Assembly (NCBI GenBank): GCA_038503065.1
Contig: JBCAMK010000004.1
Location: forward strand, 1,935,001-1,999,000
DNA length: 64,000 nucleotides
Direction of reading: 5' to 3'
Source of the DNA: Paragyromitra xinjiangensis
Taxonomy: Eukaryota; Ascomycota; Pezizomycetes; Pezizales; Discinaceae
Shown: positions 11,829 to 24,512 of the stretch, one piece after another
Layout of the letters: every line of letters begins with the position of its first letter
Position numbering within the stretch: position 1 is the stretch's first letter
Position numbers and translations under genes: made by a program
Notes under the pieces: generated by a model
Databases searched by the model: none
The model's input: the letters and a program-made list of their open reading frames with translations, nothing else
Told to the model about the DNA's origin: nothing

Positions 11829-13174
11829 ATGTCACATTCAAAGCGCAATACTTCTCTCGCCTTCTTCACGTAAGTATCTGATCCTCGACAGTTTTAAACT
11901 AAATGGCTGATGGTTGTCCACCAGCTCCTACGAACGCTCCCTCCTCAAAGGCGACTATGGAAAACAACGCACGCGCCTAACCCGCGACTCATTCAAGTCG
12001 CTTGATGCTTGCAATCTGTGCCTACAGCGATGCCGCGATCCTGTCTCTTGCGATCATGGAGACCTGTTCTGTCGCGAATGTGCAGTCGAGAACCTACTAT
12101 CTCAACACAAGGAGATAAAACGCATGCAAGCTGAGCTCGACCGACGTGTGAAGGAAGAGGAAGAAGAGCGGGCAAGGGATGAGGAAGAGGCAAAAGAGAA
12201 AAGTGTTAGAAACTTTGAATTGCTGCAAATGGGACTGGAAATCAGGAATAGGAGAGAAAAGGAGGCGAATCCGAGGGCGATATTTGGGATGGGGCCGCCT
12301 AAAGTCGTTGGGAGAAAGAACGGAAAGATAATACTGGAGGAGGTGGTCGAAAGAGCAGAAAATGAGAGATTGCCCGAGGAAGGCGATGAAGGGAAAAGAG
12401 GAACAAAGAGGAAATTCGAGCTAGATGAGGAAGAGTTGATGCGCCTCGCGCGAGAAGAACGACAAAAGGCGAAAATCATACTCGACAACGAAAAAGTACT
12501 TTCTCTTCGCTTTGCGTCGTACACAATGTCACCGATAGGATATACTAACAACCACAACCACAGTCCGCAGCTTCGGTCCAAAAACTTCCCTCTTTCTGGG
12601 TTCCTAGTCTCACACCCTCTGTTGCCGCCTCCGATATTCCCCGCAAAGCACTGAAGCTCAACCCTGTTTGTCCTGCCTCCGAAAAGAACAAGATCCACAA
12701 CTACTCCCTCAAAGGCCTCGTCGGAGTAAAATTCGCTGAAGAGAAAGACGAGAGGACCAAACATGGAGATCCACAACGGGTCTGTCCGAGCTGTAAGAAG
12801 GGTTTGAATAATGCTACCAAGGCTATGTGTGAGTTGTCTCATTCCTAGAAATCACCCATAGATTCTTATTCTGTGCTGGTGCTATTGTAGTGGCAAAACC
12901 TTGTGGCCATGTCCTCTGCAAGCCTTGCGCAGACAAATTCATGTCCGCACAAAACGATGATCCTCATGATACCTCACCAAAGATTATAACGTGCTTCGTT
13001 TGCGATGAGAATCTGTCGGAGTTTCCAGAGAAAAAGAATGGGAAGAAGGACAAGAAGAAAGTGAAGAATGGCATCAAACCGGGGTTGGTACTAATACAGA
13101 GCGACGGAACGGGTTTCTCGGCAGGAGGAGGAAATGTTACAACAGAGAAGGAAGGGATTGCATTTCAATGTTAG
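11829..13174 (+). CDS. NOSIP-like RING/U-box protein
   Basis: Nitric oxide synthase-interacting protein family; animal members are U-box E3 ligases, also found with spliceosomes. Exons 11829-11869, 11925-12495, 12564-12828 and 12891-13174, 386 residues. The N-terminal Cys/His block CNLCLQRCRDPVSCDHGDLF is followed by a Glu/Arg-rich helix, then the family motif LPSFWVPSLTPS, created only by splicing out 12496-12563. The C-terminal RING half reads CPSCKKGLNNATKAMLAKPC and continues GHVLCKPCADKFM, joined across intron 12829-12890. The start is chosen because MSHSKRNTS and the first intron restore the usual N-terminus. Role in this fungus inferred. Confidence 0.88.
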
Positions 13175-14919
13175 CAAAGAACGGGCGTTACGGACAGTAT
13201 GATTTGTTTCTTTAGAGAGCATTTGTGTCTCTGTGATATCTTTAGCGGGGAGAAAATAGAGTTTGGGTCATGCAATAATTTGGTAGCACATATAGGATCA
13301 TCGTGGCATTATTTAAAATTAGGGGTATATCCCGTAAAGAGCTCACCTACCCGAATCCGCAGTAACTAATTAAAGGGCTCTTCCCGTAGAACGAGTTTAA
13401 CCGTTTATCACGCAGATTCTATAAGCAGATTCTACAAACGCTTTGATCTTTGACACCAGTGTGTGTCTTTGCTAGGGCATAGGAAACGCAAACCCCCCAC
13501 GTTTAATTAAGACAAACTTCCTATCATAGTTGTGGTATGGACGCCACCAATGCTCCCCCATTCGACAACTCCGTAGCAAACAAGAGAAACATCACCAACC
13601 ACAACACTAGAGTAACACCAATATGCTGCCAGTCGCTAAACACACTAATGACAGCTTTTCTTAAAAGCTTATCCTACCATATCAAGGTAACCCAGCATTA
13701 CCGGAAGGACAAAGTTCCGGGAGCGCTGATGCAGGGTCCGAGAAACGACACCGATAGCTGTCTCGAATCGATCTGCTCAGGCTCGATCGATGAAGTAAGT
13801 AGGACACTATCAAATATGTATCTGAGCTAGGTAGGTACCTGCTAGGCCCACATCAGCCTTGCTTGCACCGCATGACGCGTAAACAAGTGTTTCTGGAAAC
13901 ATCAACACACGCGGGTCTAAAGACTCATCGCGAAACCCAACAGTTACTTATGTCAGATTAGATCAAGTAATTTTAAAGTCCGTCACAGGCATCTTCCAGA
14001 AGCCCTTCCTACATTCCCCAGCTTCCATCATGCCTCCTCCGCATCCAGCTACTCACAGCCTCGCTCCAACCACAAGACTCCCCGAGGGGAGCTTAGGTTC
14101 ACTAGACGCAAGCAGTCAGGATGGGATGAAGCTGTAGTGGTAGTTAAAGGGACGCGAGAATGATGGACCTCTGTAGCATTCCTCGGGGCTCTGTCTATCA
14201 TCATGCAAAACTGTGGGTTGGAAGAAGGGGAGGAGGTAGAGGAGAGAAGGCTAAGTAGGGTTATGCACGGCGTAACCAGTAGCCATCCATCAAAGTCACA
14301 AGCGCGATGCAAGGATTCCTTTGATGATTAGGGCTAGGGGAGGAAGAGCAAGAGGGGAGAGGTGGTAGGAACCTCACTTTTTTTTTTTTCTTCCTTCACT
14401 CCACCAGCGCCCTAGGGGTCTTGGCAGCTGGTTGGGAACGCTGCAACGGGAGTCCCGCCAGAAAAATAATATAAGGACGCAACAGTTGCCCCCCTCAGCT
14501 CGCCCTCAGAGGACGCGCTGCTCGGTGTTCTCGCTTGCCTGCTCTGGTTGCTTCTGCTGTGTGTGCCGTCATCATAAGCCTAACGTCTTGCGTTACGCCT
14601 CCTTTTCCCACCAATCACGGACCGCGCACGCACCCGACGCCTCTAATTTCCCTCGCGCCATTCCGGCAAAGACCGTCGGGCTTCCGTTCTGATCCGCCAT
14701 TCGCCAGGAACCCACCCAGCAAACAGCCCCTGTGTCCGCCGTGCCAGCAGTCAATCAATCGCATTGTGCGCACAGTCCTCCGTGCCCCACACCACAGCCA
14801 CGGCTGCAACTTTAATAGTTGGATCCATCCCCTCGCAATAAATAAAGCAAAGTGCTGTGAATTTGCCGGAAAGCCATATTTCCCATCCCTCCAACAGAGA
14901 CCAATATCTGCTCTACGTC
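13175..14919. other. Gene-free 1.7-kb region, NC2-alpha upstream
   Basis: No family similarity found. The open frame at 13537-13830 encodes a Thr/Asn/Ser-rich 97-residue peptide without recognisable features. The 14430-14900 stretch is C-rich and pyrimidine-biased, as in a fungal core promoter or 5' UTR. Confidence 0.45.
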
Positions 14920-15698
14920 ATGGAAGCCTTCATGTATCCCTACGACCCTGTCCACGGCACGCTGCAACACCACAACACTCACCCACTGCCCCCACCTCCA
15001 CCTCCACCACCGCCACCACAGCAGCTACCGCAGCACATGGACCTCGCGTCCTCCCCGATACAACCCGAGAAGCCGAAACCGGGTCGTCCCCGTAGGAGCC
15101 GCACAAACAATGTTAACGTCAACAACATCAATAACGGTCCCCCAGCCGAATCTAGTTCTGCAGGTGCTGCTAGCAGCAGCAGCACTGGGATTCTCTCGAA
15201 CGGAAGAGTAGTCGATATAAAGACAAAATTCCCTGTAGCAAGGATCAAAAGGATCATGCAGGCTGATGAAGATGTCGGTAAAGTTGCACAGGTAAATTAG
15301 CCCCTTCTCATGCATCACCTGCCCCACTATTTTAGCCCAAATCCGCTAACGTAATTTTACAGGTCACTCCGGTCGTCGTGTCAAAAGCACTAGAACTTTT
15401 CATGATTGCTCTCTGCGACAAAGCATCTGCGCAAGCCCGCCAACGTAATTCAAAACGCATCACTGCCGGTCATCTAAAGCAGGCCGTCCTTCAAGAGGAG
15501 CAGTTTGATTTCCTTGCCGAGATCATCGCCAAAGTGCCCGACATCCCTCTCCCTGCAGCTGCAGATAGTGGTAATGGTGGGAACTGCTCTTCCGGTGGCG
15601 GAGGCCCTGAATCAGAGGATGCTGCTCCTCAGCCGACAAGTGCAAAGAAGCCAAGGAAACCAAGGACGAGGAAGGTTAAAGGCGATGATACCTTTTAG
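14920..15698 (+). CDS. BUR6: NC2-alpha / DRAP1 (Bur6), transcription regulator
   Basis: Alpha subunit of Negative Cofactor 2, a histone-fold partner of NC2-beta (Ncb2) that binds TBP on promoters and blocks TFIIA/TFIIB. Exons 14920-15291 and 15363-15698, 235 residues. The histone fold starts at [20 protein letters not shown] and continues after the intron with [13 protein letters not shown] and [20 protein letters not shown]. The N-terminal extension carries a run of about 12 prolines, Gln-rich and Asn/Ser-rich low complexity, and a GRPRRSR basic patch. The C-terminus is Gly/Ser-rich then Lys/Pro/Arg-rich ([10 protein letters not shown]). An open frame extends upstream of the ATG only through a GTG, so 14920 is the first plausible start. 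Confidence 0.92.
14985..15019 (+). repeat. CCN (proline) microsatellite in NC2-alpha
   Basis: Imperfect CCA/CCT/CCG triplet run coding for polyproline followed by Gln codons. Likely length-polymorphic between strains. Confidence 0.7.
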
Positions 15699-16817
15699 CA
15701 ATAGTTGAATGTTTGGTGATGGCTATTGTTTTTCTGAGCGAATAACCCAGAAGTGGTTGAGGGGTTAGAGTACTCGTTTCAACACATTTCCTCGGGGAGG
15801 AAAGCTCCCTCGACAACATCAAAACAAAACCCACGCTGTCATCAACACACCTTTTCCTTCTCTCTGGGTGGAGTATATAAAGGGGTTTATCGTATTTTTA
15901 CTAGTTTTTTTGTCTCACTTTGGGAAGGACGTCAGGTCTGAGGCTTGAAGTGGGGGGATGCGAGGGTGGACAGGCATCTTATTCTTGTACTATTATTTGG
16001 CTTTCGTTTTCTTTTTTTCTGTCATTTTCCTCACGTCTTGGGTTGGTCTGCCTGCTTTGTCTATTTCGGGGTCTTCGTTCTGGGGAAATACAATCGCGTC
16101 TTTTCTGGGTCTTCGGTTTGCTTGGTTTGTTTGGGATTGGCATTCGTGTATTCTTTTTTTTCTCTCCTATCACCTACTTTATTCTCCGTCTCCACTTTAA
16201 AAGTCTTTGGGTGGGCAAAAGAAAAAAAAACAGGAAGAAATAAGAAAATACAAATCTCTGCGGCTTGGCCGGGATGGTGTTGAAGGTGTTGGGGTTTTAT
16301 CCTTAGGGTATCTGGTTAAATGGGCTATGGTAGAAGGAAGGGTTCATGTCACGGTGTATCTTCTCTTATTCGGTGTCAATGATCAGTGCTTGATTTTATC
16401 AAGCTCGCATAAAACCCTCACGCAAACGTTTTTACTGTGTCTAACTTGATTGAGAGCACCCCACCTTATTCATTATGCGTGCGTTGTATAAGTATATACA
16501 AAATATTGGCCTAGATAAAGTGCACTGACCAGCCAATAAAAACAAAAAGGGCACAACAAGCACCACCTGAACTATCAAGGTATTGACTTCCCCCCCAAAA
16601 CAGCTTAAAGAAAAGAATAAATGAACAAAAATAAGTAGGTAATAGACACTGACGCTCAGGATGAATCACCTCTGTATGAGGCTCCTCAAACATGGCTCAT
16701 GGGTATTATGTAAATAAAAACCTTCACCCCTACCTCCATCCCTTTTCCGATCTTAAACTCCAGCAAAAAAAAGTCCCCCCTCCCCAGCATACCAACTCTC
16801 CCTCCTCGGGCAGACAC
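15699..16817. other. 3' flanks of NC2-alpha and mannosyltransferase
   Basis: Convergent 1.1-kb gap. T-rich at about 15960-16200 and A-rich at 16220-16260. Several overlapping hydrophobic frames in the T-rich part are compositional artefacts. No gene seen. Confidence 0.5.
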
Positions 16818-18183
16818 TTATGGTTCTGTCGATTCATCTGCCTCTTTCTTCTCCGATGCGACCTCCCTCAGCGCCATGTACTGCTCCCATCTCTGAGTAC
16901 ACTGGTCCTCAACCCAGCAGCCGGCAAGATGAACGACAAGGTCACCCTTTGCCCAACCCATGTGCGGAACACCTACGGGGTAAGAGTTGAGGACGCGCTG
17001 GCCGACAAGGCCGAAGTGCTCCATCACTGTATGGTGTTTCATCACCAAGTGCATCTATAGAGGATATTGTTAGTTAGGATTCCCTAGCCAAAACACCCTG
17101 GTTTAAAATACTAACCACAGCGTCCTGCTCCTGTCCAGGCCAATCCCTTACGACAAAAAATGGATCCGCCCACATATCCAAGAATGTCCTGCTCCATTCA
17201 CTCCTGCGGATGAAGAAGCTTCCGGCGTTAATCCCGTTCTGGTCTTGGGAGAAGATGAGGTCGATGTTCTTCATATCCTGTTCCATTGGTGTCGAAACAT
17301 TACTCCTCGCGCTATTACTAACATTGATCTTCTCATTTGGAATGATCTGCTTCTTCAACGCGTCGTGCGAAAGAAGGAGCTCATTCAAGTCTACATCTGG
17401 CGACATAACAATCGCGTCCAGGTCCAACCACCATACCCATTGCGCATCTGGATAAGTTTCGAACGTCTCCGCGATCGCCGGAAGCTTCGCCCACACCGGA
17501 TGCGCTGGAGCGATGTCGTACTTTGAGATGTTGAGGAAATGGTACTTGTAACCGTGCAGGTCGGCATATGCTTGTCTATTCGCCCTTGTCTGTTCGATAA
17601 GATTCTCGATACCGCCATTGTGGCCCTTTCCATCTGACGCACAAAGGAGGATGATCTGGTCCGGGCGCGGGCCTTCTGGGTTGTACTTGATGTCTGCGGG
17701 GACGGAGAAGGAGACTATTTTAGAGACTTTGCTAGCTTCGTAGAGTTTTATTCTCTCATCCTCCTTTTGTTTAAATTTCTCTGCACGGGCTTTCTCTTCT
17801 GCTATTTTCTTTTCCGTGTCCGATAACTCCTTTTCCCCGTCGGCATGGCTGGGCTCGGGGGTGCTTGCTGGTGCTACGGGGGTGCTTGCTGGCGCTACGG
17901 AGGTGGCGACAGCGACGACGGTGTGACGGGTGTAGGTAGGTGCTGGAGCTTGTGCGGGGACTTGTTGGACAGCACCTTTAAGTGCGTCGTCTTTGTTTGC
18001 GGTCTCGGGAGTGTTTGTGGAACTCCCGTGATATGGGTTACGAGGCAAAGAGTCGAAGAATGCGGCAAATGTAACGAAGAGAAAGATAACCACCAGGGCA
18101 AGGAAACAGCTTCTAGACAGAGGGTTAGAATATTGAAAAGGTAGAGGAAAGGGGGTATTTTACTTTGATAATAATCTTGCCAT
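16818..18183 (-). CDS. Alpha-1,6-mannosyltransferase, GT34 (Mnn10/Mnn11 type)
   Basis: Golgi type II membrane glycosyltransferase of the polymerase that extends N-glycan mannan. Exons 18164-18183, 17116-18112 and 16818-17054, 417 residues. The short first exon (MARLLSK) joins a hydrophobic segment FLALVVIFLFVTFAAFF, the signal anchor. A Pro/Ala/Thr-rich stem and a Lys/Glu-rich helix precede the catalytic domain: IILLCASDGKGHNGG, YKYHFLNIS, WWLDLDAIVMSP (the DxD metal/GDP-mannose site), then GINAGSFFIRRSEW. The last exon supplies HLVMKHHTVMEHFGLVGQRV and GDLVVHLAGCWVEDQCTQRW, a typical GT34 end. Which Mnn paralogue it is cannot be settled here. Confidence 0.92.
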
Positions 18184-19952
18184 GGGTGATACCAGGTAAA
18201 CCGGTGGACCGGTTCAGAGTGATGTTTTAGGATTTTCTCTCCGGGTTCCCGTCCGTGCTCTCTACTGGGGAAATGCAGTCTGCCGTGGTTTTGTTTTTCT
18301 TTCCGTCCGTTGGTGATTAATGTTCAGGTATAAGGCGGACAGTGTTCCCAGTTTCTTATTTCCTCCTCCTCTTGATCTTTGCACGGTTTGTCGCGAGTTT
18401 TGCGCAAGGGGAGAAAGGGGGCAAGCGGTGACGACGCAACAAGGCACGGACAGAAAAGGAAAAGAAGGGCTCTTACAATACCAACAAAGGGGTCTGACGA
18501 TCCAAATCTAGGCAGGACTAAAGCGAGCGAGAGAAGGAAAGAAAAGGAGTGAATCTGGAAATATTAGTCGATGTTCGTCAGGTCGGAGGAGTAAAGAAGA
18601 ACAGAGATGGCCAGATGGGCAACGGGCAAGAAATACCGGTTCAATCCAGTAAAACCTACATGATGTGCCTCGATTCCCCGGTTCGCTTGGGGATACTCCC
18701 TTTTCTTTTGCCAGATTCTTGTCTCGTATCGTACTGTGAACCGCAATCACCAATCACCCCCTAGATTTTGGCGATTCCAAAGTGTTCTGCAGCCGCAAAT
18801 AGAACGTAGGGCCTAGTTTGTGCAACAGAAGCCACTGCTGACACCGAGCTATTCAGGGAGATATCGCGCATCTGAAAGTCTAATCGCGTATAGCGAAGAA
18901 TCAGGTCAGACTATCCTTCATCATTTCTCATCGCCATAACCTGTCTTCCGACGCCATCGTGGGGGGTGGAGTGTTATCACAGGGTTAGGGCTACCGGCGA
19001 AAAGCGTGGCGAAATTATAATACTTCGAAACTGGGTCGGGGATATTGGTGATATATTTGGAAATCCAGTGATAAGGTATATTTGTCATTTATATCCTGAT
19101 AGCAGCCCATGAACTGGGCGAGTGATGGTTTGTGCACTCGAACATCGGGGGTGGGCTGGTACCAAGTGAACTACTATAACACCACATGCAAGATCGCCCA
19201 AGCACTTTCAAACGACACCTTGAGACTGGTGACTGGGAGAACACATAAATAACGTGTGCTCTCTGGAGTGGCCTGTCCCTAACTCCCATCATCTTGCCTT
19301 ATTCCTATGTTCATCTAAAATTATAATCATCTAATTTGGGCCTGAGCTCTTTGTTGTTTCTCGGGTATAATAAGCACATGTAGTACCGATGGTCATCGAA
19401 ATCTTGACCACTAGGGTTAAAAGGAACGACAAATAAAAAACCACAGGTCTTGAGGAGATAGTGAGTAACGGGCTTCTCTCCAGGAAACGCCGAGCTCATC
19501 GCTATGCAATACCGTATCTATTCACCCACTCCCCAAGCTGACGATTGAAGGGTTATGCTAGAAACGTCATTTCTTGAGCTTTTAGTCTTTCCCTACTCGG
19601 GCTTTTCATTGGTACTATGCCCCACCATGTCGCACCCCCACCCAAAGTCTGTGATATAGTGTGATATTGCCCCAGCATATGAGAATATTAAACTAAATAA
19701 AAGAAACGTATAAAAAAAAGAAGAAAAGATGTCATGCAGATCATGAAGATTTCCCCGAACCCCACATTTTAATTTATGAATACCCAGAACTCAGAACAAG
19801 AGAGAAACACAATAAAAAAAAAAGAGAAACACCCAAGCCATACCCAATACCCCATCTTCCTTTAACCCCCCAACTCCACCTTTTCGTACATACTAGGAAT
19901 ACTTAGACAGCCTTCACTCCTCTCTATTCTCCTCGATCTGAATCATAGCGTA
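18184..19952. other. Gene-free 1.8-kb region
   Basis: Upstream of the mannosyltransferase and downstream of haspin. Only short unrelated open frames. AT-rich around 19660-19830. Nothing recognised. Confidence 0.45.
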
Positions 19953-22286
19953 TCACTCGTCACATTCCTCCCAACCCCACACCCCTTCATCCACCATCCC
20001 TTGCTCTACCGCCCATTCCACCAATTCTCCTGCACATTCGATCTCGCCCTTTCCGCCGAACCGTTTCTTCCTTGGATCAATCATCTTCGCTATCGCCTCA
20101 AGCTCCTTATACGCCTTCTTCTCATCCTCACTCGCGGCATTCCTCCCTCTCGCGGCCGGACGTGGAATCCCCTTCTTATTCAGTAGGATGTTTGTGAGAT
20201 AGTGCAGCCAGAACACGTTCGTCTTGGGCGCATACACATTCCAGTCGATATCCTCTTCCTCCGGGGGTACAAGTCCGGACGAGATGTGTGTGCGCATGAA
20301 GCGGTAGATGTCGAACTGGTAGTCGCCCTTGCCAGTGAAGAGCGCAGGGTCGTCAAGTGGGGCATGTTGGGTATGCATGTCTGAGGGGGTGATGCCGCAG
20401 ATGGCTCGGGAGAGCGTGTAGTCGATTAGGGAGACTTTTAGCTCGGGGGTTTTTGCGGGTGAGTCGGAGAGGGTGAGCTTGCTGAGAATGGTTGAGGGCT
20501 CCTGATTCTCGGCGTCGGATTCCTCGTCAACGTCGTAGTTGGATATCTCATCCTCGTCAGGGACTCGTCGAATGACGATATTACCGAAGTGTAAGTCTCG
20601 GTGCTACTCTTGTTAGTCTAATTTCGGAGCGGATCTCTTGCGGAAAATACAAACCTCGAATTCCCTTTCCCTTTCCCCTCTCCCTAGTGCTATCGCAACC
20701 TGCCAAAATACTCCCTTCGCCTCCTCCCAGCCCCTCAGTTCAAAATGCTCCAGATCCCTCCCTCCCATCTCCAACATTATCACCGCAAAAAGTTGACTCT
20801 CCTCATAGAATTCTGGTCTCTCATTCTCGCTACCACGCTCCTCTTCATATGCGTCCCACTCGTCCATCAATTTTTCCGGGAAGGCCCCACGTACGACATA
20901 GGCCCCACGAAATCCAATATAGCCTGGAATTGACCCCATTGAAAGCGTGATTGAGACCTCCTGGATGATGCTCGGGAGCGCACACTGCTCTGCCCCGCCG
21001 AAGGGGATGATTTTGAGGACGGTAGAGGTGGGGGTGACTGTCAGATCAGTGGAGGGAGTGGTTTGGAGGAAGACTTCAGAGTAGGAAGCTTCACCAAGTT
21101 TTGTGATCGTCGAGTGGGAGAGGAGAGTGTCGATGTGGTCGGTGAAGTCGAGAACTTTTGGGATTGTGCACAGGCGGAGGAGGTCGTCAACTGGCAGGTC
21201 ATCAGAGGGGTAATCCTCTTGGGCGGTCAGTTCGGAGGTGTCAGAATCGTAGGCTTCATCTGAAGCTGGTGTTGAGGCTACAGGTATCTTTGACTCTGGC
21301 GCTGAGGTTTCGATAAGATCGCGCTTTGCTGGCTTTGGTGCAGCCTCCCGTTGACGCTCATCCTCTTGCTCATCTTCCGAGTCTGGAATCTCTACGGCGG
21401 GTGTCTTTTCCCGAAGCTTGTTCCGTATTTCTGAAAGTGGTCGTGATTGTTCCGACTTCCCTTGCACTACTTCGCCATCTAAGTCCTCCCATACTTTGAT
21501 ATCTTCTGCTTTCTCTGTTGATGCCTCTAGGAGCTCCTTCTTGAGCGGCGAAGTAATAGATACCCCCGACATTCTGTGCACAAGGCTTCCCTTCTTCCTG
21601 ACTCCATTTTTCCTTGCTGGCGACTCGATCAAGGGCTCCAGTGGCTCCGGGTCTCGTTCCGGCGAGATCGAGCGTTCCTTGAGCGCCTCTCGTGAAGCAT
21701 CAGAGGTGCGTTTACGACTGGCGCGGCGCGAGCCAAGGGGTGACAAGAGAGGCTCATCGTTTTCCTTATCGGAGTTTTCCTTGAGAGAGATGGTGGATTT
21801 ACGATCGATTTCCTCCTGTGTTGCAGGGGTGTTGTTAGGAGTATTTGTTTCTTCATCGGAAGAGAAGTCGTCTTCGAGGGAGGGTGTTGGGGAGGAGGTC
21901 ATGTCGAGCTTTTGCACGCCGTCGAGAAGGGCTAGTATGTTTGCTTCCAGTTCTTCGTGTTCTGGGGTTCCGGGGATTTCGTCTGTCTTTACTGTTGCGA
22001 TTGAAGCGGTCGATGTTGGCCGTGTATCAGATTTTTGGGTCTTTTCTGAGGCCTCCCTAGAGAGTTGTTTCTCGATATCCAGCTCATCTTCCTCAACACT
22101 TCTTCTTTTAGCCTCCTCTTTCTCTTTCTCCTTCTTCTGCTCCCTCTCTTTTGCTTTCTTCGACTCTGTAGGCTCTACGGCATTCCATAGATCGCGACCG
22201 AACCAGCCTGAAATGTGAGATTTGACGTTTTTGCCGTAGGTTTTTTTCTGCTTAGGAGCAGGTTTGCGCGACTGATCGGAAGTCAT
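19953..22286 (-). CDS. Haspin-like serine/threonine kinase
   Basis: Atypical kinase family that phosphorylates histone H3 Thr3 at mitotic centromeres. Exons 20655-22286 and 19953-20603 joined across a 51-nt intron, 760 residues. The N-terminus carries KKTYGKN, a signature of fungal haspins, then a long Glu/Ser-rich disordered region to about residue 385. Kinase core: TKLGEASYSEVF (glycine-rich loop), VLKIIPFGG (Lys strand), QEVSITLSM, HRDLHFGNIVI (catalytic loop, made in frame by the splice), and LIDYTLSRAICG, which replaces DFG as in all haspins. The C-terminal FDIYRFMRTH and WLHYLTNILL are the usual haspin end helices. H3 substrate inferred from family. Confidence 0.92.
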
Positions 22287-22422
22287 CTTTCCTAATGTTT
22301 TTATACCCTAGCCCTGGTGATGCTGGTGTTGATGCTGGTGTCTGTGTCGAGGCCAGGAGCTGTGGATGGAGTGTTCCTCGATATTGTGGGGTAAACAGAC
22401 AACATTCGTTTGTTGTTGCAAT

Positions 22423-22428
22423 CACGTG
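22423..22428. promoter_or_regulatory. CACGTG box between haspin and nucleoside transporter
   Basis: ATCACGTGCT lies in the roughly 700-bp divergent interval, about 140 nt upstream of the haspin start. Possible bHLH site; no direct support. Confidence 0.3.
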
Positions 22429-22990
22429 CTAAAATGGTTGCCAGGGCGACGAGAGAGACTAGACTTTATCTGGGCCATCTACTTTATCTAGATCTGGCTC
22501 TGAGATGTGCATTAGCTACATGTGGGCAGAGCGGAGATCCCCAGGATTGGATAGGTTGGTTATATATGTGCTGTCGAAACGGCAGCAGGAAAACTTCAAT
22601 TCCGATGATAACGGGATAACCGCTGTAATATGGGGAAAATAATTAATCTGTATGCATGAGTTTATTAAGAATACACCTATTCCTAAAAGGATAGACCCTT
22701 GATGGGTATTCATCCTATGAATCTGTATGCTCTGCTCTACATGATGTAGCTTACCTTATCTGTCCTGCGGCTGTTCCTGGCTAGCCACCCTCCCGGATAT
22801 ACCGCCGCCCGCGCTTACCGTAGATCCCGTCCCTGCAGATACCATGGCCCACCGTTATTTACCTCCCTCTGAACTTCTTCTCCAGCTTCCCCCTCCGTCT
22901 TCACGACACCCTCCCATATATTCCCTTTTTACCCCCGCCCTCCGCATATCCCCTGCCTCTCGCTACAGGTTCTTGTAGCTTTCACACACC

Positions 22991-24512
22991 ATGGAGCGTA
23001 TTAGAGGATGGTTTAACCAGACCCAGGCGTACGAAGCTTTGGACGATGACCCAGATAATCCGAGTACCAGAACCGAACGAACACAGAAGAGCGGATTCGT
23101 GTCGAAGTTTGAATATGGCGTTTTTCTATTGCTTGGATGTGCCATGTAGGACCTCCTATTTCCGTTCCCACCCCGTGTGGTAGAGGGGGGATGAAATAGC
23201 TTCGAAGCTTACCGTGGGCAACTGTACAGGCTCTGGGGCTGGAACATGTTTATGGCCTGCGCAACATACTTCCAGCGTCGTTTCGCCGATAACGACTTTC
23301 TACTCAATAACTTCCAGTCGTTGATCCTGGTCTCCGCGTCACTGACGAATGTTACCTCTGCGTGGTACCTCTCCAGCCGGCAGAGCACTGCGGATTATCC
23401 AGCAAGGATATGCATGTCCCTGATTATCAACTGTGTTCTTTCGACCATCCTCGCGGTGTCGACCATCTGGCTCCAGATAGGGCCTGAGGGTTATATCTTT
23501 GTTGTGTTGATTTGTGTGCTCATGAGTAGCTGGAGCACGGGAATGAGCCAGAATGGTGTGTTTGCGTTTGTGAATACGTTTGGGGGGAGCTATATGCAAG
23601 CTGTCATGACGTGTGTTTTATCCACTCTATAGTTTTAAGCAAATAGCTAATTAAGTATAAATAGTGGTCAAGGAGTTGCCGGGGTGCTTCCTGCTATAGC
23701 CCGTATGTTCTATCCCCCCACGGAAACTTACCCACAGCTAATCCTACCTCTCAGAAATCGGCTCTGTCATCCTCGTCCCGTCCTCGGACGACCATACCGC
23801 CTCTCCCAAATCTGCATTCATCTACTTTCTCACCGCGACCTTCGTCTCCGGTGTTTGCCTCCTCCTCTTCCTTGTCCTCCTCTCCCGCCACCGTGCCTCC
23901 ACCCACAAACTCGACTCCGACATTGACACCAGCCCCAACGCACCCTTAGAGACCCCTAGCACACCGCACACACGCAAGTCCGTCTCCCTCCTGACACTTC
24001 TATACAAGCTGAAGTACCACTCGTTCTCAATCTGGTTCTGCTTCCTCGTAACGATGGCTTTCCCCATCTTCACACAGGCCATTGTTTCCGTGCGCCCCGT
24101 CTCCTCACACCCACCCCGGTTGTTTGCCCCTGACGTCTTCATTCCGTTTGGCTTCCTCATCTGGAACCTTGGCGATCTGTCCGGTCGTGTGTTATGCGGG
24201 TTTGAAAGATTCCGGGTTACGGAACCACGGGTGTTGGCACTCGCGTCCCTCGCAAGGGTGGGGTTCATCCCGTTATACTTTTTGTGTAATGTCAAGGGAA
24301 ATGGCGCTGTCGTACAGAGCGATTTGTTTTATTGGCTAGTGGGATTGATGTTCGGAGTGACTAATGGATGGGTTGGGAGTAATGTTATGATGGCGGCACC
24401 CGAATGCGTGGATGAGGGGGAGAGGGAGGCGAGTGGTGGGTTTATGGGATTGTGTTTGGTTATGGGATTGGCGATGGGGAGTTTGGCTAGTTTTTTGATA
24501 TTAGGGGCTTGA
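22991..24512 (+). CDS. FUN26: Equilibrative nucleoside transporter (ENT, Fun26-like)
   Basis: Membrane nucleoside/nucleobase carrier; yeast Fun26 acts in the vacuole. Exons 22991-23145, 23230-23610, 23665-23702 and 23755-24512, 443 residues. The soluble start MERIRGWFNQTQAYE is followed by TM1 joined across the first intron (LLLGCAMLWGWNMFMACATY), matching the ENT first-helix motif. Further helices, then GGSYMQAVMTGQGVAGVLPA, where a 38-nt exon supplies the GQGVAGVLP motif. A hydrophilic loop with Asp/Ser/Thr precedes KLKYHSFSIWFCFLVTMAFP, and PFGFLIWNLGDLSGRVLCGF is a strong ENT signature. The substrate is inferred from the family. Confidence 0.93.

Noticed and set aside
13537..13830. Plus-strand 97-codon open frame
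   Set aside because: No recognisable domain, no upstream promoter-like sequence or splice context.
15920..16283. Three overlapping hydrophobic frames
   Set aside because: All arise from a T-rich tract read in different frames; artefact of composition.
21418..22218. Ser-rich plus-strand frame of 266 codons
   Set aside because: Antisense of the Glu/Ser-rich haspin N-terminal region.
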